From the NCBI RefSeq assembly GCF_032362555.1, contig NC_083505.1:645001-709000 (forward strand): a stretch of DNA of 64,000 nt. The letters are read 5' to 3'. The translations under genes were made by a program, and so were the position numbers. Of this stretch, positions 1-10,526 are shown piece by piece (within the stretch, counting starts at the first letter, position 1; each line of letters opens with the position of its first letter). The DNA comes from Amyelois transitella. Its lineage: Eukaryota; Arthropoda; Insecta; Lepidoptera; Pyralidae. Below the pieces are notes generated by a model. That model was not told where the DNA came from. It worked only from the letters and a program-made list of their open reading frames with translations, and made no database searches.

Positions 1-142
1 TTTAGGCTATATAAAATCACGCTGCAACTATTAGGAGCAAAGAAATAATGGAAATGTGAAAAATATCGGGGAAAATTATTCATCCTTGAGGGCTTCAATG
101 ATGCCCAAAATAACTATTCTACGCGGACGAAGTCGCGGGCAC
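1..142 (+). repeat. RTE-like LINE/SINE 3' tail fragment
   Basis: This ends in a GCGGACGAAGTCGCGGGCAC tail. The same sequence recurs at 12668-12948 and 48265-48496. The copy here is truncated by the window edge. Confidence 0.7.
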
Positions 143-144
143 AG

Positions 145-285
145 CTACATACATACATAATTACATACATATAATCACGTCTTCATCCCTAGACAGAGCC
201 AACAGTCTTGAAAATTCTGATGGGCCACGTTCAGCTATTTGAATTACTGATAGAATTGAGATTAATATAAAGTGACAGATACTTA
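145..285 (-). repeat. Family A short interspersed repeat, partial
   Basis: This is the first of more than 40 copies in the window. In forward orientation, family A starts GTGCCGTGTGGTTCCCGGCA (a self-complementary end), contains an AGTCTTTTCAAGACT stem and TACCCCGCAAGGGATATAGA, and ends in (TATG)n. No coding potential is apparent. This copy is in reverse orientation and lacks the GTGCCG end. Confidence 0.7.
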
Positions 286-698
286 ATTTTATTGTGGCGA
301 CATCTCTTAGCCAAACGTCACAACAGCCAATCACACAACAAATGTCAATCATCGCGAAGAAATTGACGCGCTCAACCAATAGCAGCGAAGAATCTACATC
401 GCGCAAGCAAAGATTTCATGGATTGGAGAATAAATACAACCTCCGACTCAACATCGTCTGTCGCGCGGTTCCCCAGGCATCACACCAGCCTGGCGGAAGA
501 TCTTCTCTTTTATTATTAAAAAAGCGATTGAAAGAAGTATATTATAATTTACATAATTTCATTTGAGAAATAAAAGGATTCCATTGAATTGAATTCAATT
601 AATATCCTTTATTTGATTTTTACACTTTAAACAAATTACCTTCTTCTCTCACATTTGGCGATGTTCTACACCTAGATATTGACTGACTGACCAGTTAC

Positions 699-3600
699 CT
701 CTCTAAAGCTAAGTACTGCCCCAGCAGGTCTTGCGCAGTCCTCGTCAGCTCGCACTTGGCGATCGTCTTCTCAATTTGTTCTGAAGCCGCCTTCTGATTC
801 GCTTCATCCAGGGTTGACGCATCGGCCTAGATTACAATTTTAAACATTTGTAAATTATTATTTTTTAATTTAATAAAAAAGAACTAAGTATATTTACATA
901 TAAATCTACAAATAAGCCTAAATATAAAACTAACACTTATTTACAAAAATGCACATCCCGGCAGATCAAAGACAAGTGCCCAGAAGGCTGGCAGCAAAAG
1001 ATAAGCATTGCCACGTTGAATGGCAATGCTTATCTTTTGAGCGAGCTAAAAACCAGCCTTCTGGTCACGAGTAACCTCGACAATTTCCGGGCGACGACGT
1101 CGTAAATTATTTATAACTAAAAATACCATGTAAAACAAAACCAACTGTGTGGCAAATACCATCAAAATAGGTCCCAGTAGCTTAAAGTCTTCTTCTTTCT
1201 TCGAAGTATGAATTGAACTCGACCACAGATTACGCCCATAGATAAAACCAGTCATCATTAATAAATAAATAAAAAAAACTCTTTACATAGGTAACACAGT
1301 TGTAGATTGGTGCTTCCTTTTAAGCTTTACGCCTGTGCCAGGAGTCATCATTAAATACTCACCTCCACTTTCCTGGTGAGGAAGTCGAAATACAGCCTAA
1401 TTCTGTTGAGACACAGCGCCAGTTCGAGGAGAACAGGTTCAGCCGCCAGGGCGTTCCGCTTGGAGCCCGCGGGGCTGAGCACGTCCGCGCGGGCGCTCCG
1501 GAGGGCGGCGCTCACTCGGGAGGCTCCGGCGCACACCTGGAACATATACGTTACACCTAACCTTTTGCTATACATTTAAAAAGGGATTAAGACATTTTAA
1601 GACTAAGGAGCCCTTTTTTTTTTTGGTTATCGAAGGGGAAATCCCTTTTACGGACAACCCCCTGGGTCTTCACCCGGGAGAGTGTGGGACTCCTGGCAGC
1701 TAGTATACCAGCCTACCCACTAAAACCCCTCCGTTCGCCCTTAGACTAAGGAGCCCTTCAACCGTGCCGTGTGATGTCCGACACGTTAGAATAGAATTCC
1801 TGTTGATGTCGTAAAAAGCGAAAAGGTATATAGGCTTGTAAAATGGGTTAGCAACCTGTCACTATTTTAATCTCAATACTATCATAAAGAAGCCATACAG
1901 CTGAACGAGACCTAGCAGTCTTTTCAAGACTATCAGCTTTGTCTACCCCTCAAGGGATATAGACGTGACTATATGTATGTATGTATGTGGAACTCACCAC
2001 AGGCTGTATGATCACAATGGCAGCATTGAGGAGGCCCGGGGTACCAGTGGCCAGTTTCCTCACTCGTTCCACGGCGGCTCCACCTATCTCCAGGACTCGA
2101 GTCAATGCTTCAGCGTACACGGCTGGTCCGGTGTTGGAGACCACGCTGGCGCGACGAATGTTGGCCTCAACCTACAAATTTTATAAAAGTTTATCGATAA
2201 TATATTGTATTATATAAGCTGATACTAGCGGCATCGCCCGCATTCGATACTTGTGACAGCGCCATTTATTGATGAGCAGATCATAATTATGCCAGCGCCA
2301 TCTATTGATCAGCAGAACAAAATTATGCCAGCGCCATCTATCGATGAGCAGACCAAAATTATGTCAGCGCCATCTATTGATCAGCAGACCAAAGTTATGC
2401 CAGCGCCATCTATCGATGAGCAGACCAAAGTTATGCCAGCGCCATCTATTGATCAGCAGACCAAAGTTATGCCAGCGCCATCTATCGATGAGCAAACCAA
2501 AGTTATGCCGGCGCCATCTATTGATCAGCAGACCAAAGTTATGCCGGCGCCATCTATTGATCAGCAGACCAAAGTTATGCCGGCGCCATCTATTGATGAG
2601 CAGACCAAAGTTATGCCAGCGCCATCTATTGATCAGCAGACCAAAGTTATGCCAGCGCCATCTATCGATGAGCAAACCAAAATTATGCCAGCGCCATCTA
2701 TCGATGAGCAGACCAAAGTTATGCCAGCGCCATCTATCGATGAGCAGACCAAAGTTATGCCAGCGCCATCTATCGATGAGCAAACCAAAATTATGCCAGC
2801 GCCATCTATCGACGAACAGACCAAAATCAAGCCAACGCCATCTATTGGCGAGTATTATGGCACAAAAGCGGTAAGAATTAAGTATTGCAGCGTGACATTT
2901 CAATGTGAAGTTCTAACTTTAGCATAATCTTAATAACATAATAAAATCAATATGTGACAACTACCTGACGAGCCAAGTATTTGGCCAAGAGATTGACTCC
3001 CTCCTCCGCTCGTCCGATTTGCGGGAACAACTTGAACAGACGCTCAATAGCGGCGTCGTCTTCCTTCTTTGACGCCTCTTGGAACCTAAAAAAAATATTT
3101 TTCTACATACATACCATTACGCCAGTTTCCCATTGGGGTAGGCAGAGACTATGGATTCCACTATGGAATTATTTACATAGGTATTTAATTAAAGAGATCG
3201 ATTGATGCGGTGCCTTTATAAATATTTGTATTTTATGGACTAAGACTAAGGGATAGACTTATAAACTGGGATTCCTCTTTTAGGCGGTGTGCTAGCAACC
3301 TATATGTGACGTCTATAAGTCTAGTGATACATTGTATCCAATTTTGAAAATAAATCCGTTCCTCTTCCTTTATTGAGAAAATTGTTCCTAGACTGTTTAG
3401 TGCAAAGGGGGAAGATTCTCAGACGCAACGGGCCTCACCATCAAGAGGTAACAAATAGAATAGATTTATTATCAAAATTGTACACAAGGTATCACTTATT
3501 GACGTCACATCACTTAAATCTAACTACAACTACTACCGCTTCCAAAGCGCATGTGTATAAGAAGTGGCGGAACAAACTACACTGCAGCATCTCCACCGGA

Positions 3601-6600
3601 CGTCAATTTACAAATATAGATCTTTTAAATCTAAATCGTGGACGAATGCACATTTTCTACATAAAAAAAAAACATGACTGAATGTAGAACTAGAGATACA
3701 TTGTATCCAATTTTGAAAATAAATCCCTTCCTCTTCCATGATTGAGACAATTTTTCCTAGACTGTTTAGCGCAAAGGGGGAAGATTCTCGGACGCAACGG
3801 TACTCACCTTCACTCATACTCGTATAACGTTACCTGGTGACGAGATGTTCCCTGAGCGTGTCGGCCGCCTTCGCCATGGCGCGGCGCGGGTCGGGCGCGG
3901 AGGGCGCGCCGCGGGCGCGGGCCGCGTGCAGCGAGCGCGGGTCCATGCTCAGGAAGCGGGACACGTGCGCCGCTCCTGCGACATTCAACGTACATATACT
4001 GACAAACATTTATTCTCAACAATAAATTTAAATTTTCATTGTCGAAATTTATTCTTCACATTTGTAAAGTAGAAATCTTTTTGCACGGAACATATTAGTT
4101 TAGCTATAGTGTATTGCATTATACTATAATATAGGTATTAATACTATATATCATGAATACATATAATCACATCTATATCCCTTGCAGGGTAGACAGAAAC
4201 AACAGTCTTGAAAAGACTGATAGGCCGCATTCAGCTGTTCACATGTACCAATACAGGTACATAATGGTTTACTGAGAAACTATGGGCACCGTACTGTTAA
4301 TACCATATCATAACCCAGGAATTCAGGTCATCAGCTAGTGTTGGTTTACTAACATACCTGTCTCATAATCATGGGCTTTGATAGCAGCTTCCACCCCCGC
4401 GCTGCACAGCTGGAGGTCTATCAGATCGTGCACCCGCCGCTGACACTCAGCCACACGGCACTGAAATTTAACATGGGTACATAAAAAATAATATCAGACA
4501 ATAGTAAACTCTCAATACTTAATTCTGTCTGTATTTAATTTTTATTTAATGACATAATTACTTAAATAAAATAAAAATAAAATACTCAATTCTATTTCTG
4601 TAATGATTTTATTTTTATTTTATTAAAGAAAATACAATATGAATTAGTCTTTGTGCAGAAATTAATCTATAAGAAATTTAAAAGCAAAGTTTTTTTCTCT
4701 ACAAATCATGACATACATTTAAAATAAACAAAAAAATAATAGTTTAAAAAAAACTAAAAAACTACGCTTTATTGCTAATCAAACTAAAAAATAGAAAATA
4801 AAAATTAATGACAAAGGAATTATAAAACAGTAGTAGTAAGTCGAACAATCAGTTATAGTCAATTACCTCTGATTAAAATTATAACAAAATTAAATTTATA
4901 AACAAAACAATTTAAATCAGAGTAAAAAGCGTGGGGTGCATTTAACTTCATTTTCATAACTCTCTTGTCATAAATATATGCTAATAGAATGATTTTAATA
5001 TTTACTACATCAGGCACCCCACGCTTTTTACTCAGATTTAAATTGTTTTGTTTATAAATTTAATTTTGTTATAATTTTAATCAGAGGTAATTGACTATAA
5101 CTGATTGTTCGACTTACTACTACTGTTTTATAATTCCTTTGTCATTAATTTTTATTTTCTATTTTTTAGTTCGATTAGCAATAAAACGCGTAGTTTTTTA
5201 GTTTTTTTATACAATTATTTTTTGGAAGTTAACACTTCTAGTATAACTATCTTACTAGAAAAGACTTTCGCAACCATGCGCCCATCGCCGGAGGTTTTCA
5301 CAACTAACTTTCTTAAAGTTATATGTGGCCTGATTGGATTAAATCTCATAATATTCTCATAATGATGATTCTTTTTTAGGCGATGGGCTTGCAACCTGTC
5401 ACTATTTGAATCTCAATTCTATCTTAAAGCCAAATAGTTGAACGTGGCCTATCAGTCTTTACAAGACTGTTGGCTCTGTTTACCCCGCAAGGGATATAGA
5501 CGTGATTATATGCATGTATGATGATTGTTAAACCCAGTTGAAAAGAATTTTATAGTGATAAATCACTGTTAATAATATTTTTGACTATCCAGCAAACATA
5601 ATAATTTTCGATTGTGGCCTTGCCAGGAATCAAACCACAAGATTAAGAGGCAGATTGATACAGGAACAAAAATATTTCAAACATACCTCCACTGCCTTTA
5701 CAACCAGGAACGCAACAATGTTTATCGGAAGACATCGTGGCACTTTCGTTGTAAAACTGTCTTTCACAAAAACAAACACAAACTTGGGACTCCTATCTCA
5801 AATAATCAGGTACTTTTTACAGGAGTCCTATCTCAAAATATCTGCACAACACAGTGAACACAGTCAGAGTCCAATCTCAGATGATAAAATCATACGAATA
5901 TCCGGAAGAACAAAGCTCGACTCAACGGAAGATTCTAAACTACAAATAACGACAAGTTATCAGCACAAAACAAAGTGCAAATAGGTAAATACACAGGCAC
6001 CGGTATAAAAAAACAGAAAGAAAGTTTACAGGTTTTCTAATCGAATTCGAAACTTACTGCAAAACTTATTTGACATAAATAAATGTCACTCATTTCTTAA
6101 ATGAGTATTACAGTGTTGCTATTATAAATAGGCAAAAGATACCTAATGTAAATTCAAGAATTGCATTAATATGTTAAATACGTATTAAATATCACAAAGA
6201 TCTGTAGGTAGTAACTTTATTCTTGTATTGTTGTAAATTTAGTTGTTCAATTTTCATTTATTACTTTTGTTTTATTATTTATATATTTTTTATTGTTTTA
6301 AAATATTCTACTAATTCTACTATTGTTTCTAATGGTAATTCTAAATGGAGCGATGCGATGAAATAAAAAAGTCTCAGGTTAATAGTAACATTATATGGAA
6401 ATATATTACATCTCTTTTTGGACTCCTTATACATCAGAACTTCTTGGTTTCTTGTATAGAGATTACTGGCAATGGTGCTATCTCTGTCTCTCTTACTCTC
6501 ATACGAAGGATCTAAAAATGAATTTATTAATCCTGGCAGTTTTAATAAGGATAATGAGAAACTCTTATCAAAATATTGCATTGTCATCGGTCCTTGATAC

Positions 6601-7329
6601 GTGTGCAAAGTTTCAAGTTGATCAGACGTTTAGAAATCAGTCAAAATTAAGCTCAAAGATTCCGTTACATACATACATACATACATACAACCCAAGCTAA
6701 TAAAAGCGTAGTAAAAAAAAAGATACAGTTTATGGAATTCTATTCAAAGAAGAGGTTAGACTGTCTCTCACATCTTACCTAACTTCAATGGTAATATAGT
6801 TATTCATATATAAAAAGATTTCAGATAATTCCCACAGGTCCACAACCCTAGTTAGAAAATTACGAAGCTCTCACCCTGGCCAGATCAAGTTGCCGCACTT
6901 TAGCGCTGACATCCCTCGCGAGCACTGCAGTTTTGTCCACCATGTCTGCGGCCACTTGGGCGTCAGCCTTCACTTCTCCGAGCTTCGTGTACGCCTGACT
7001 GGCGGTCCGCAGCCTCCCCTCCAGGGAACAGGCACGGGACAATACGTCCGAAAGCGCTTCATCCACTTCTGCCTGTTAGTGTTACAAAATCTATGTATAT
7101 TTGATCCAAGAAGTATGTTTAATATTTATGTAACAGTCTGTCTGACATTGTGGAGGTTCTGAATTGTTTTAAAGAATAAAATTTAAATAAAAGATGTAGT
7201 CAAGTGATGAAAATGTGATCCAGTTGATAACCGAATACAAACCTCTTCTTTTTCAATTTCTGTTATGGCTTTTTGTAGACCCTCTTCTGTGGAAACATCA
7301 TATTTCTCTAAAAGCAAAGTAAGAGACAT
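699..7329 (-). CDS. Cog4: COG4, conserved oligomeric Golgi complex subunit 4 (5' part; 3' end off window)
   Basis: COG4 is a lobe A subunit of the COG tether, which captures intra-Golgi retrograde vesicles on the cytosolic face. Eight minus-strand exons chain with GT/AG sites and consistent phase: 7243-7329 (ATG at 7329), 6875-7072, 4358-4460, 3834-3975, 2965-3085, 1998-2171, 1363-1536 and 699-826. About 376 residues are visible. Diagnostic stretches are SAKVRQLDLARVR (about residue 85), ERLFKLFPQIGRAEEG, EPVLLELALCLNRIRLYF and RTAQDLLGQYLALER, all in the order expected for the N-terminal coiled coil and the start of the helical rods. Exons are GC-rich and introns AT-rich. The human protein has about 785 residues, so roughly half should lie left of base 1. 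One family-conserved segment of about 21 residues, between exons 6 and 7, was not found (see findings). Identification rests on family knowledge; exon borders are inferred. Confidence 0.92.
980..1064. repeat. Two-part perfect inverted repeat (stem-loop)
   Basis: The outer arms 980-991 and 1053-1064 (12 bp) and inner arms 996-1013 and 1021-1038 (18 bp) are perfect complements. The terminal loop is 7 nt and there is an asymmetric internal loop. The TAG stop of the nested small ORF (1046-1048) lies in the internal loop. Confidence 0.85.
1046..1258 (-). CDS. Candidate nested small membrane protein, 70 codons, in a COG4 intron
   Basis: This is an uninterrupted ORF on the same strand as COG4, between its exons at 1363-1536 and 699-826. 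It starts with two consecutive ATG codons. Residues 1-26 are polar, with SKKEEDFK. Residues 28-50 form one strongly hydrophobic segment (LLGPILMVFATQLVLFYMVF onward) followed by LRRRR, which fits a single-pass membrane protein with a positive cytosolic flank. The ending is polar and its TAG stop lies inside a long inverted repeat. I do not recognise the family. It could be a real nested gene, a retrocopy of a small membrane protein, or chance; the hydrophobic segment followed by a basic cluster argues against pure chance. No promoter or splice site was assigned. Confidence 0.4.
   Translation of the reverse strand: MMTGFIYGRNLWSSSIHTSKKEEDFKLLGPILMVFATQLVLFYMVFLVINNLRRRRPEIVEVTRDQKAGF
1616..1742 (-). 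mobile_element. Short retroposed fragment with 16-bp target-site duplication
   Basis: A poly-T start (the poly-A tail on the minus strand) is followed by about 115 bp of GC-richer sequence. It is bounded by perfect direct repeats AGACTAAGGAGCCCTT at 1600-1615 and 1743-1758. This is the signature of LINE-machinery insertion on the minus strand. The source element was not identified. Confidence 0.7.
1768..1985 (+). repeat. Family A repeat, degenerate
   Basis: This forward copy runs from a decayed GTGCCGTGTG end to TATGTATGTATG, abutting the donor side of COG4 exon 6. Confidence 0.65.
2255..2853. repeat. 36-bp minisatellite, about 16.5 units, in a COG4 intron
   Basis: Tandem units of exactly 36 bp lie between COG4 exons 5 and 6. 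One plus-strand frame reads as repeats of MPAPSIDEQTKV or MPAPSIDQQTKV. Because 36 is a multiple of 3 and the unit lacks stops in several frames, long ORFs appear on both strands. The outer units are more diverged than the central ones, as expected for unequal exchange. There are no spacers, so it is not a CRISPR array. Confidence 0.95.
3321..3808. repeat. Direct duplication of about 115 bp flanking a reverse family B SINE
   Basis: 3321-3438 and about 3690-3808 match closely, including TTGTATCCAATTTTGAAAAT and CTAGACTGTTTAG. Both begin with the 3' end of a forward family B SINE. A reverse family B copy occupies 3455-3675 between them. The whole lies in the COG4 intron between exons 4 and 5. 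Confidence 0.65.
3455..3675 (-). mobile_element. Family B SINE, reverse copy
   Basis: In forward orientation family B starts near TGTAGACAATGTGCATTCGT, carries CCGCCGCTTCTTCTACACAT and GATGTGACGTCAATAAGTGA, and ends AATAAATCTATTCTATTCTA. The AATAAA plus pentamer tail is typical of retroposed short elements. At least eight copies occur in this window. Confidence 0.75.
4736..5280. mobile_element. Foldback element, copy 1 (about 204-bp inverted arms)
   Basis: The left arm (4736-4939) and right arm (about 5014-5218) are near-perfect inverted repeats around a 74-nt loop. The inner arm ends are GCGTGGGGTGC and GCACCCCACGC. The right flank (5219-5280, TTGGAAGTTAACACTTCTAG) is shared with the copy at 41037-41640. 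There is no ORF, so this is probably a non-autonomous DNA element. Confidence 0.85.
5378..5520 (+). repeat. Family A repeat, 3' half
   Basis: This forward copy begins at GGCGATGGGCTTGCAACCTG and ends in a TATGCATGTATG tail. It lies in the large COG4 intron between exons 2 and 3. Confidence 0.7.
6475..6715 (+). repeat. Dispersed repeat, copy 1 (partner at 42250-42515)
   Basis: About 240 bp from CTCTGTCTCTCTTACTCTC through GTTACATACATACATAC is nearly identical to 42250-42515. There is no coding potential beyond short frames. At both loci it lies downstream of a foldback element. Confidence 0.75.
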
Positions 7330-8465
7330 TTTTTAATTAAGCTCTTAAATAAAATTTTACAAACGATTATTTTTCTTTTTATTAAATTGGTTTTAATTTG
7401 TTTGGTTTCTTGTTCCAACACAACATAACGAAAACAACAGTCAGCTGTGCTGTCACAAAATTGACGTTGACAATGACAAGCGTCAAAATCATAAATTCAT
7501 ATAAATATTTCGGACGATGAAATCGAAATTTCGCCCACTGAATGCCGTTTCAGTTTTATTAAGTTGCTGTATCTAAAGAATTTGTAACTTTATTTTAAAA
7601 TGTTTATGTAATGTAATATCAAATAAAGTGCAAAGCAAGCAAGTGGAAAGAGGTAGTCTCTGCCTACCCCTCCGGGAAAGAGGCGAGATTTTATGTATGT
7701 ATGTAATGTAATATCAAATAAAATGTAGGAAAACAATTTTTCTGACCTAAATAAAATTGTTTTCCTACTTTTTCATCCCCGAGCCCGACGTAAAGTCGGT
7801 AGATACCTCGAAAAAGACAAAGAATTAGTTTCAGCAATTGACACGGTTCCAATTTTTGACATTTTGTTTGGCCTAAAATTGCATTCAGAACATTAACTTA
7901 AAAAAAACTTTGTATCCGGAAATTATGAAGATTGTAATTAATTCATGTCAACCAAATTTAATACTACAGAAAAAACATGTTTTAAATAGTAAAATCGATA
8001 ATTTAAAAACTTTTTGTGTATCTATAATTCATCCCAAATTATTTTTATTAGTTGTGCAGGTTTAATCAAAATTATACGGTTATGGGTTTGAACGGATCAT
8101 TTACTTTTTAGACTGACAAACAAACTGATTCTGTTTTAGTACAACAGTAAAATAAACATAAAAACCTGTGTTATTAAATCAATGTGCCGTTAATTACTGA
8201 ACGTTTTCCCGGGTGTGGTATTCTAGTGTAGGCTCTTCGGAGAAAGGGGTTTTGCTGTGCAGTTGTTGGAATTTTCAAAGGTTCGCCCGAGGGCCGAGTA
8301 TTGACATTTGCATAACTTGATGTTGGGTATGCAAGCCTAGATTTTGCAATGTCTGGGCGATGAAGAGGAGCTGAAATGTTTCTTTGTTGCAGATTGACTC
8401 CGTGTGGGGTTGGGCTTCGCCCCCTCTGCGTTTGCAGTTGGGCAACACGCGCGGACCCAAGAGGT
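7330..8465. promoter_or_regulatory. Divergent upstream region between COG4 and diablo
   Basis: This lies between the COG4 start codon (minus) and the diablo coding start (plus, 10527), so it probably holds the COG4 promoter and possibly the diablo promoter. 8200-8462 is richer in GC than its surroundings and ends in a good donor (AAGAG followed by GTATGT). It could be a non-coding first exon of diablo; this is inference. 7643-7699 contains a LINE 3'-end fragment. No TATA box was assigned. Confidence 0.3.
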
Positions 8466-10526
8466 ATGTAATGTAGTTATTACGAAAACAATCACTCAGT
8501 TATATTCACATAACATCGTAAGTGTTAAACCAGCTCAATTTCGTCAGTTCATTCCTGTTTTTGGGTTTCATCATTATGACAAAGATCACCTGATGTTTGT
8601 TTAACATTGACGATTTGTTAAGTTTGTTGTATCAGCCTAAAAGATACTATTATCTTGAAGCTAGAATATATGTTTGTAGGTGTCTCAAATAATAGGCCTA
8701 CACACAGACTTTCCAAAGTGAGTACTACTCTATTTCTTATTTATATTTAGTGTTGTAAAGCTGTTTAGCTTATAAAGTCAAATATTGTTGAAACATTCAA
8801 TATTGCTCCTCATATCTCACTGACAACATGATTGAACCTATCCATTTATCCAATTGATTTTGAGTTTATTTGTTAATTTTGCTGTTTAGATCTAAAGCAT
8901 ACTAGCTGAATGGTTGTTAATTTAATATATAATATCAACCCTGGTGATTTCAGGCTAAGATTTGATAACTTTATTTAACCGTACATAATAACGGCAAATA
9001 TGTTTTCCCAGTAATATATTTTGATTTAATTAATACATGTATCTAATTCGCCCCTGATGTGCTAATGAACTTTTAAGGTGCTGTTATCATTAAATGTAAA
9101 TGAATATTGAAGGTTTATTTGTTTAGACTTTTCATATTGCAATGCAAACAAATATTCCACTCTATGTACAAGTAAATCTTTAAAGTAAGATGTTACAGGA
9201 AGTTTGTGTGAAAATTGTAATGCCAAATACCATTACAATAATCCCAGGACTAGAATAGGACGACTCCATCTCTTTCTCATTGATGTTCCAAAAAGTCAGA
9301 CATGGCCCGTTTAAGAATTTAATTGGAATTAATACCAGAAAGAAGATTACAGGAAGTTAGTGTAAAAATTATTAAACTTGTGTTTGTCCTAGTGCACTTC
9401 TCTCTTTGAACCACAATTCGAAAGTGAATAAGTCAGGTAGTCACTAAGTGCAACTTCTGTATGACCCCCACGGCCCTGTTACCCCAAATGTACACCATTT
9501 CAAAAATAAATATGTCAGGACAGTCACAATTCAAGGTTACTATGTGTTACAGAATTTGTATTGTGGTATACTTAATTTGAATAGGTATTTGAGACAAGGT
9601 GGGGCCACGAGGCGCACTTAATTAATTTATTTATAAACTCATTAGAATTATTCCAAATGGCTCAGAGGTTCAAAGTCATTGCTCAGTGTAATAAGTTGGA
9701 ATAGTTTTGTGTTGATGTGAATGTGTGTACACATTTTTGTGATTGTTTTGATGTTCCTTTTGTAAAGTATGAGGATGAAATTGTACAGGTATATTGTATC
9801 TATAATTATACAATTCATTTAGCAGGTTTAGTTCATGTCCAATAATATCCAATATATTTTTTTAAAGATTTTTGAAATAAATTTTTTATAAATATTCATT
9901 TCCATGTACCCAATAATAAATATTAGAATTTTAAGTTAACTGTAAATTTCTATTTGCAATTTTTTTTCGTTTAGTCAGTAAGGCAGAGCCAGCAGTCCTG
10001 AAAGGACTGATAGGTCAAGTTCAGCTGTTAGGATATCTAAATGATAGAATTGAGATTCAAATATTGACAGGTTGCTAGCCCATCGCCTAAAAGAAGTATC
10101 CCAAGTTTATAAGCCTATCCCTTAGTCAACTTTTACGCCATCCATGGGAAAGAGATGGAGTGGTCCTATTCTTTTCTGAACTATATTAGTGCCGGGAACG
10201 ACACGGTACTCGCAAATACCATTTGGGCATTTCTGTCATGAAGCCATATGTGAGATAGTGATTCACTTCTGTTCTGAATAGGGGCAGCCTCTTTCTTGAA
10301 GATGCACCCCAAGCTATTCAAGATGGGGAAGTCAAGTCTTCTATCACATGTTTCTTTCGTATTTGTCTCCCATGACAGAAGAGGGCTTTTATGCCATATC
10401 TGGCTCATGTTTGTCTTCCAGAATAGACGACTTGGTCCTCATCTTCTCTTGTTCATATCTCACGAGTCCTCAGTCTGCAGAAAGCTGGTTATATTACCAT
10501 GAGTGTACCGTCTGTTTGCATACAGG
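8466..10526. other. AT-rich non-coding stretch upstream of the diablo coding exon
   Basis: No gene was seen. It contains a reverse family A copy (about 9970-10208). If the non-coding exon at about 8462 is real, this is the first diablo intron; the CATACAG just before the ATG would be its acceptor. Confidence 0.5.

Noticed and set aside
2255..2853. CRISPR-like regular repeats
   Set aside because: The units are contiguous with no unique spacers, and the genome is eukaryotic.
2364..2903. Long frames on both strands of the minisatellite read as repetitive proteins
   Set aside because: They follow from a 36-bp period without stops. Only the MPAPSID frame shows any hint of codon bias, and that is reported as a finding, not as a gene.
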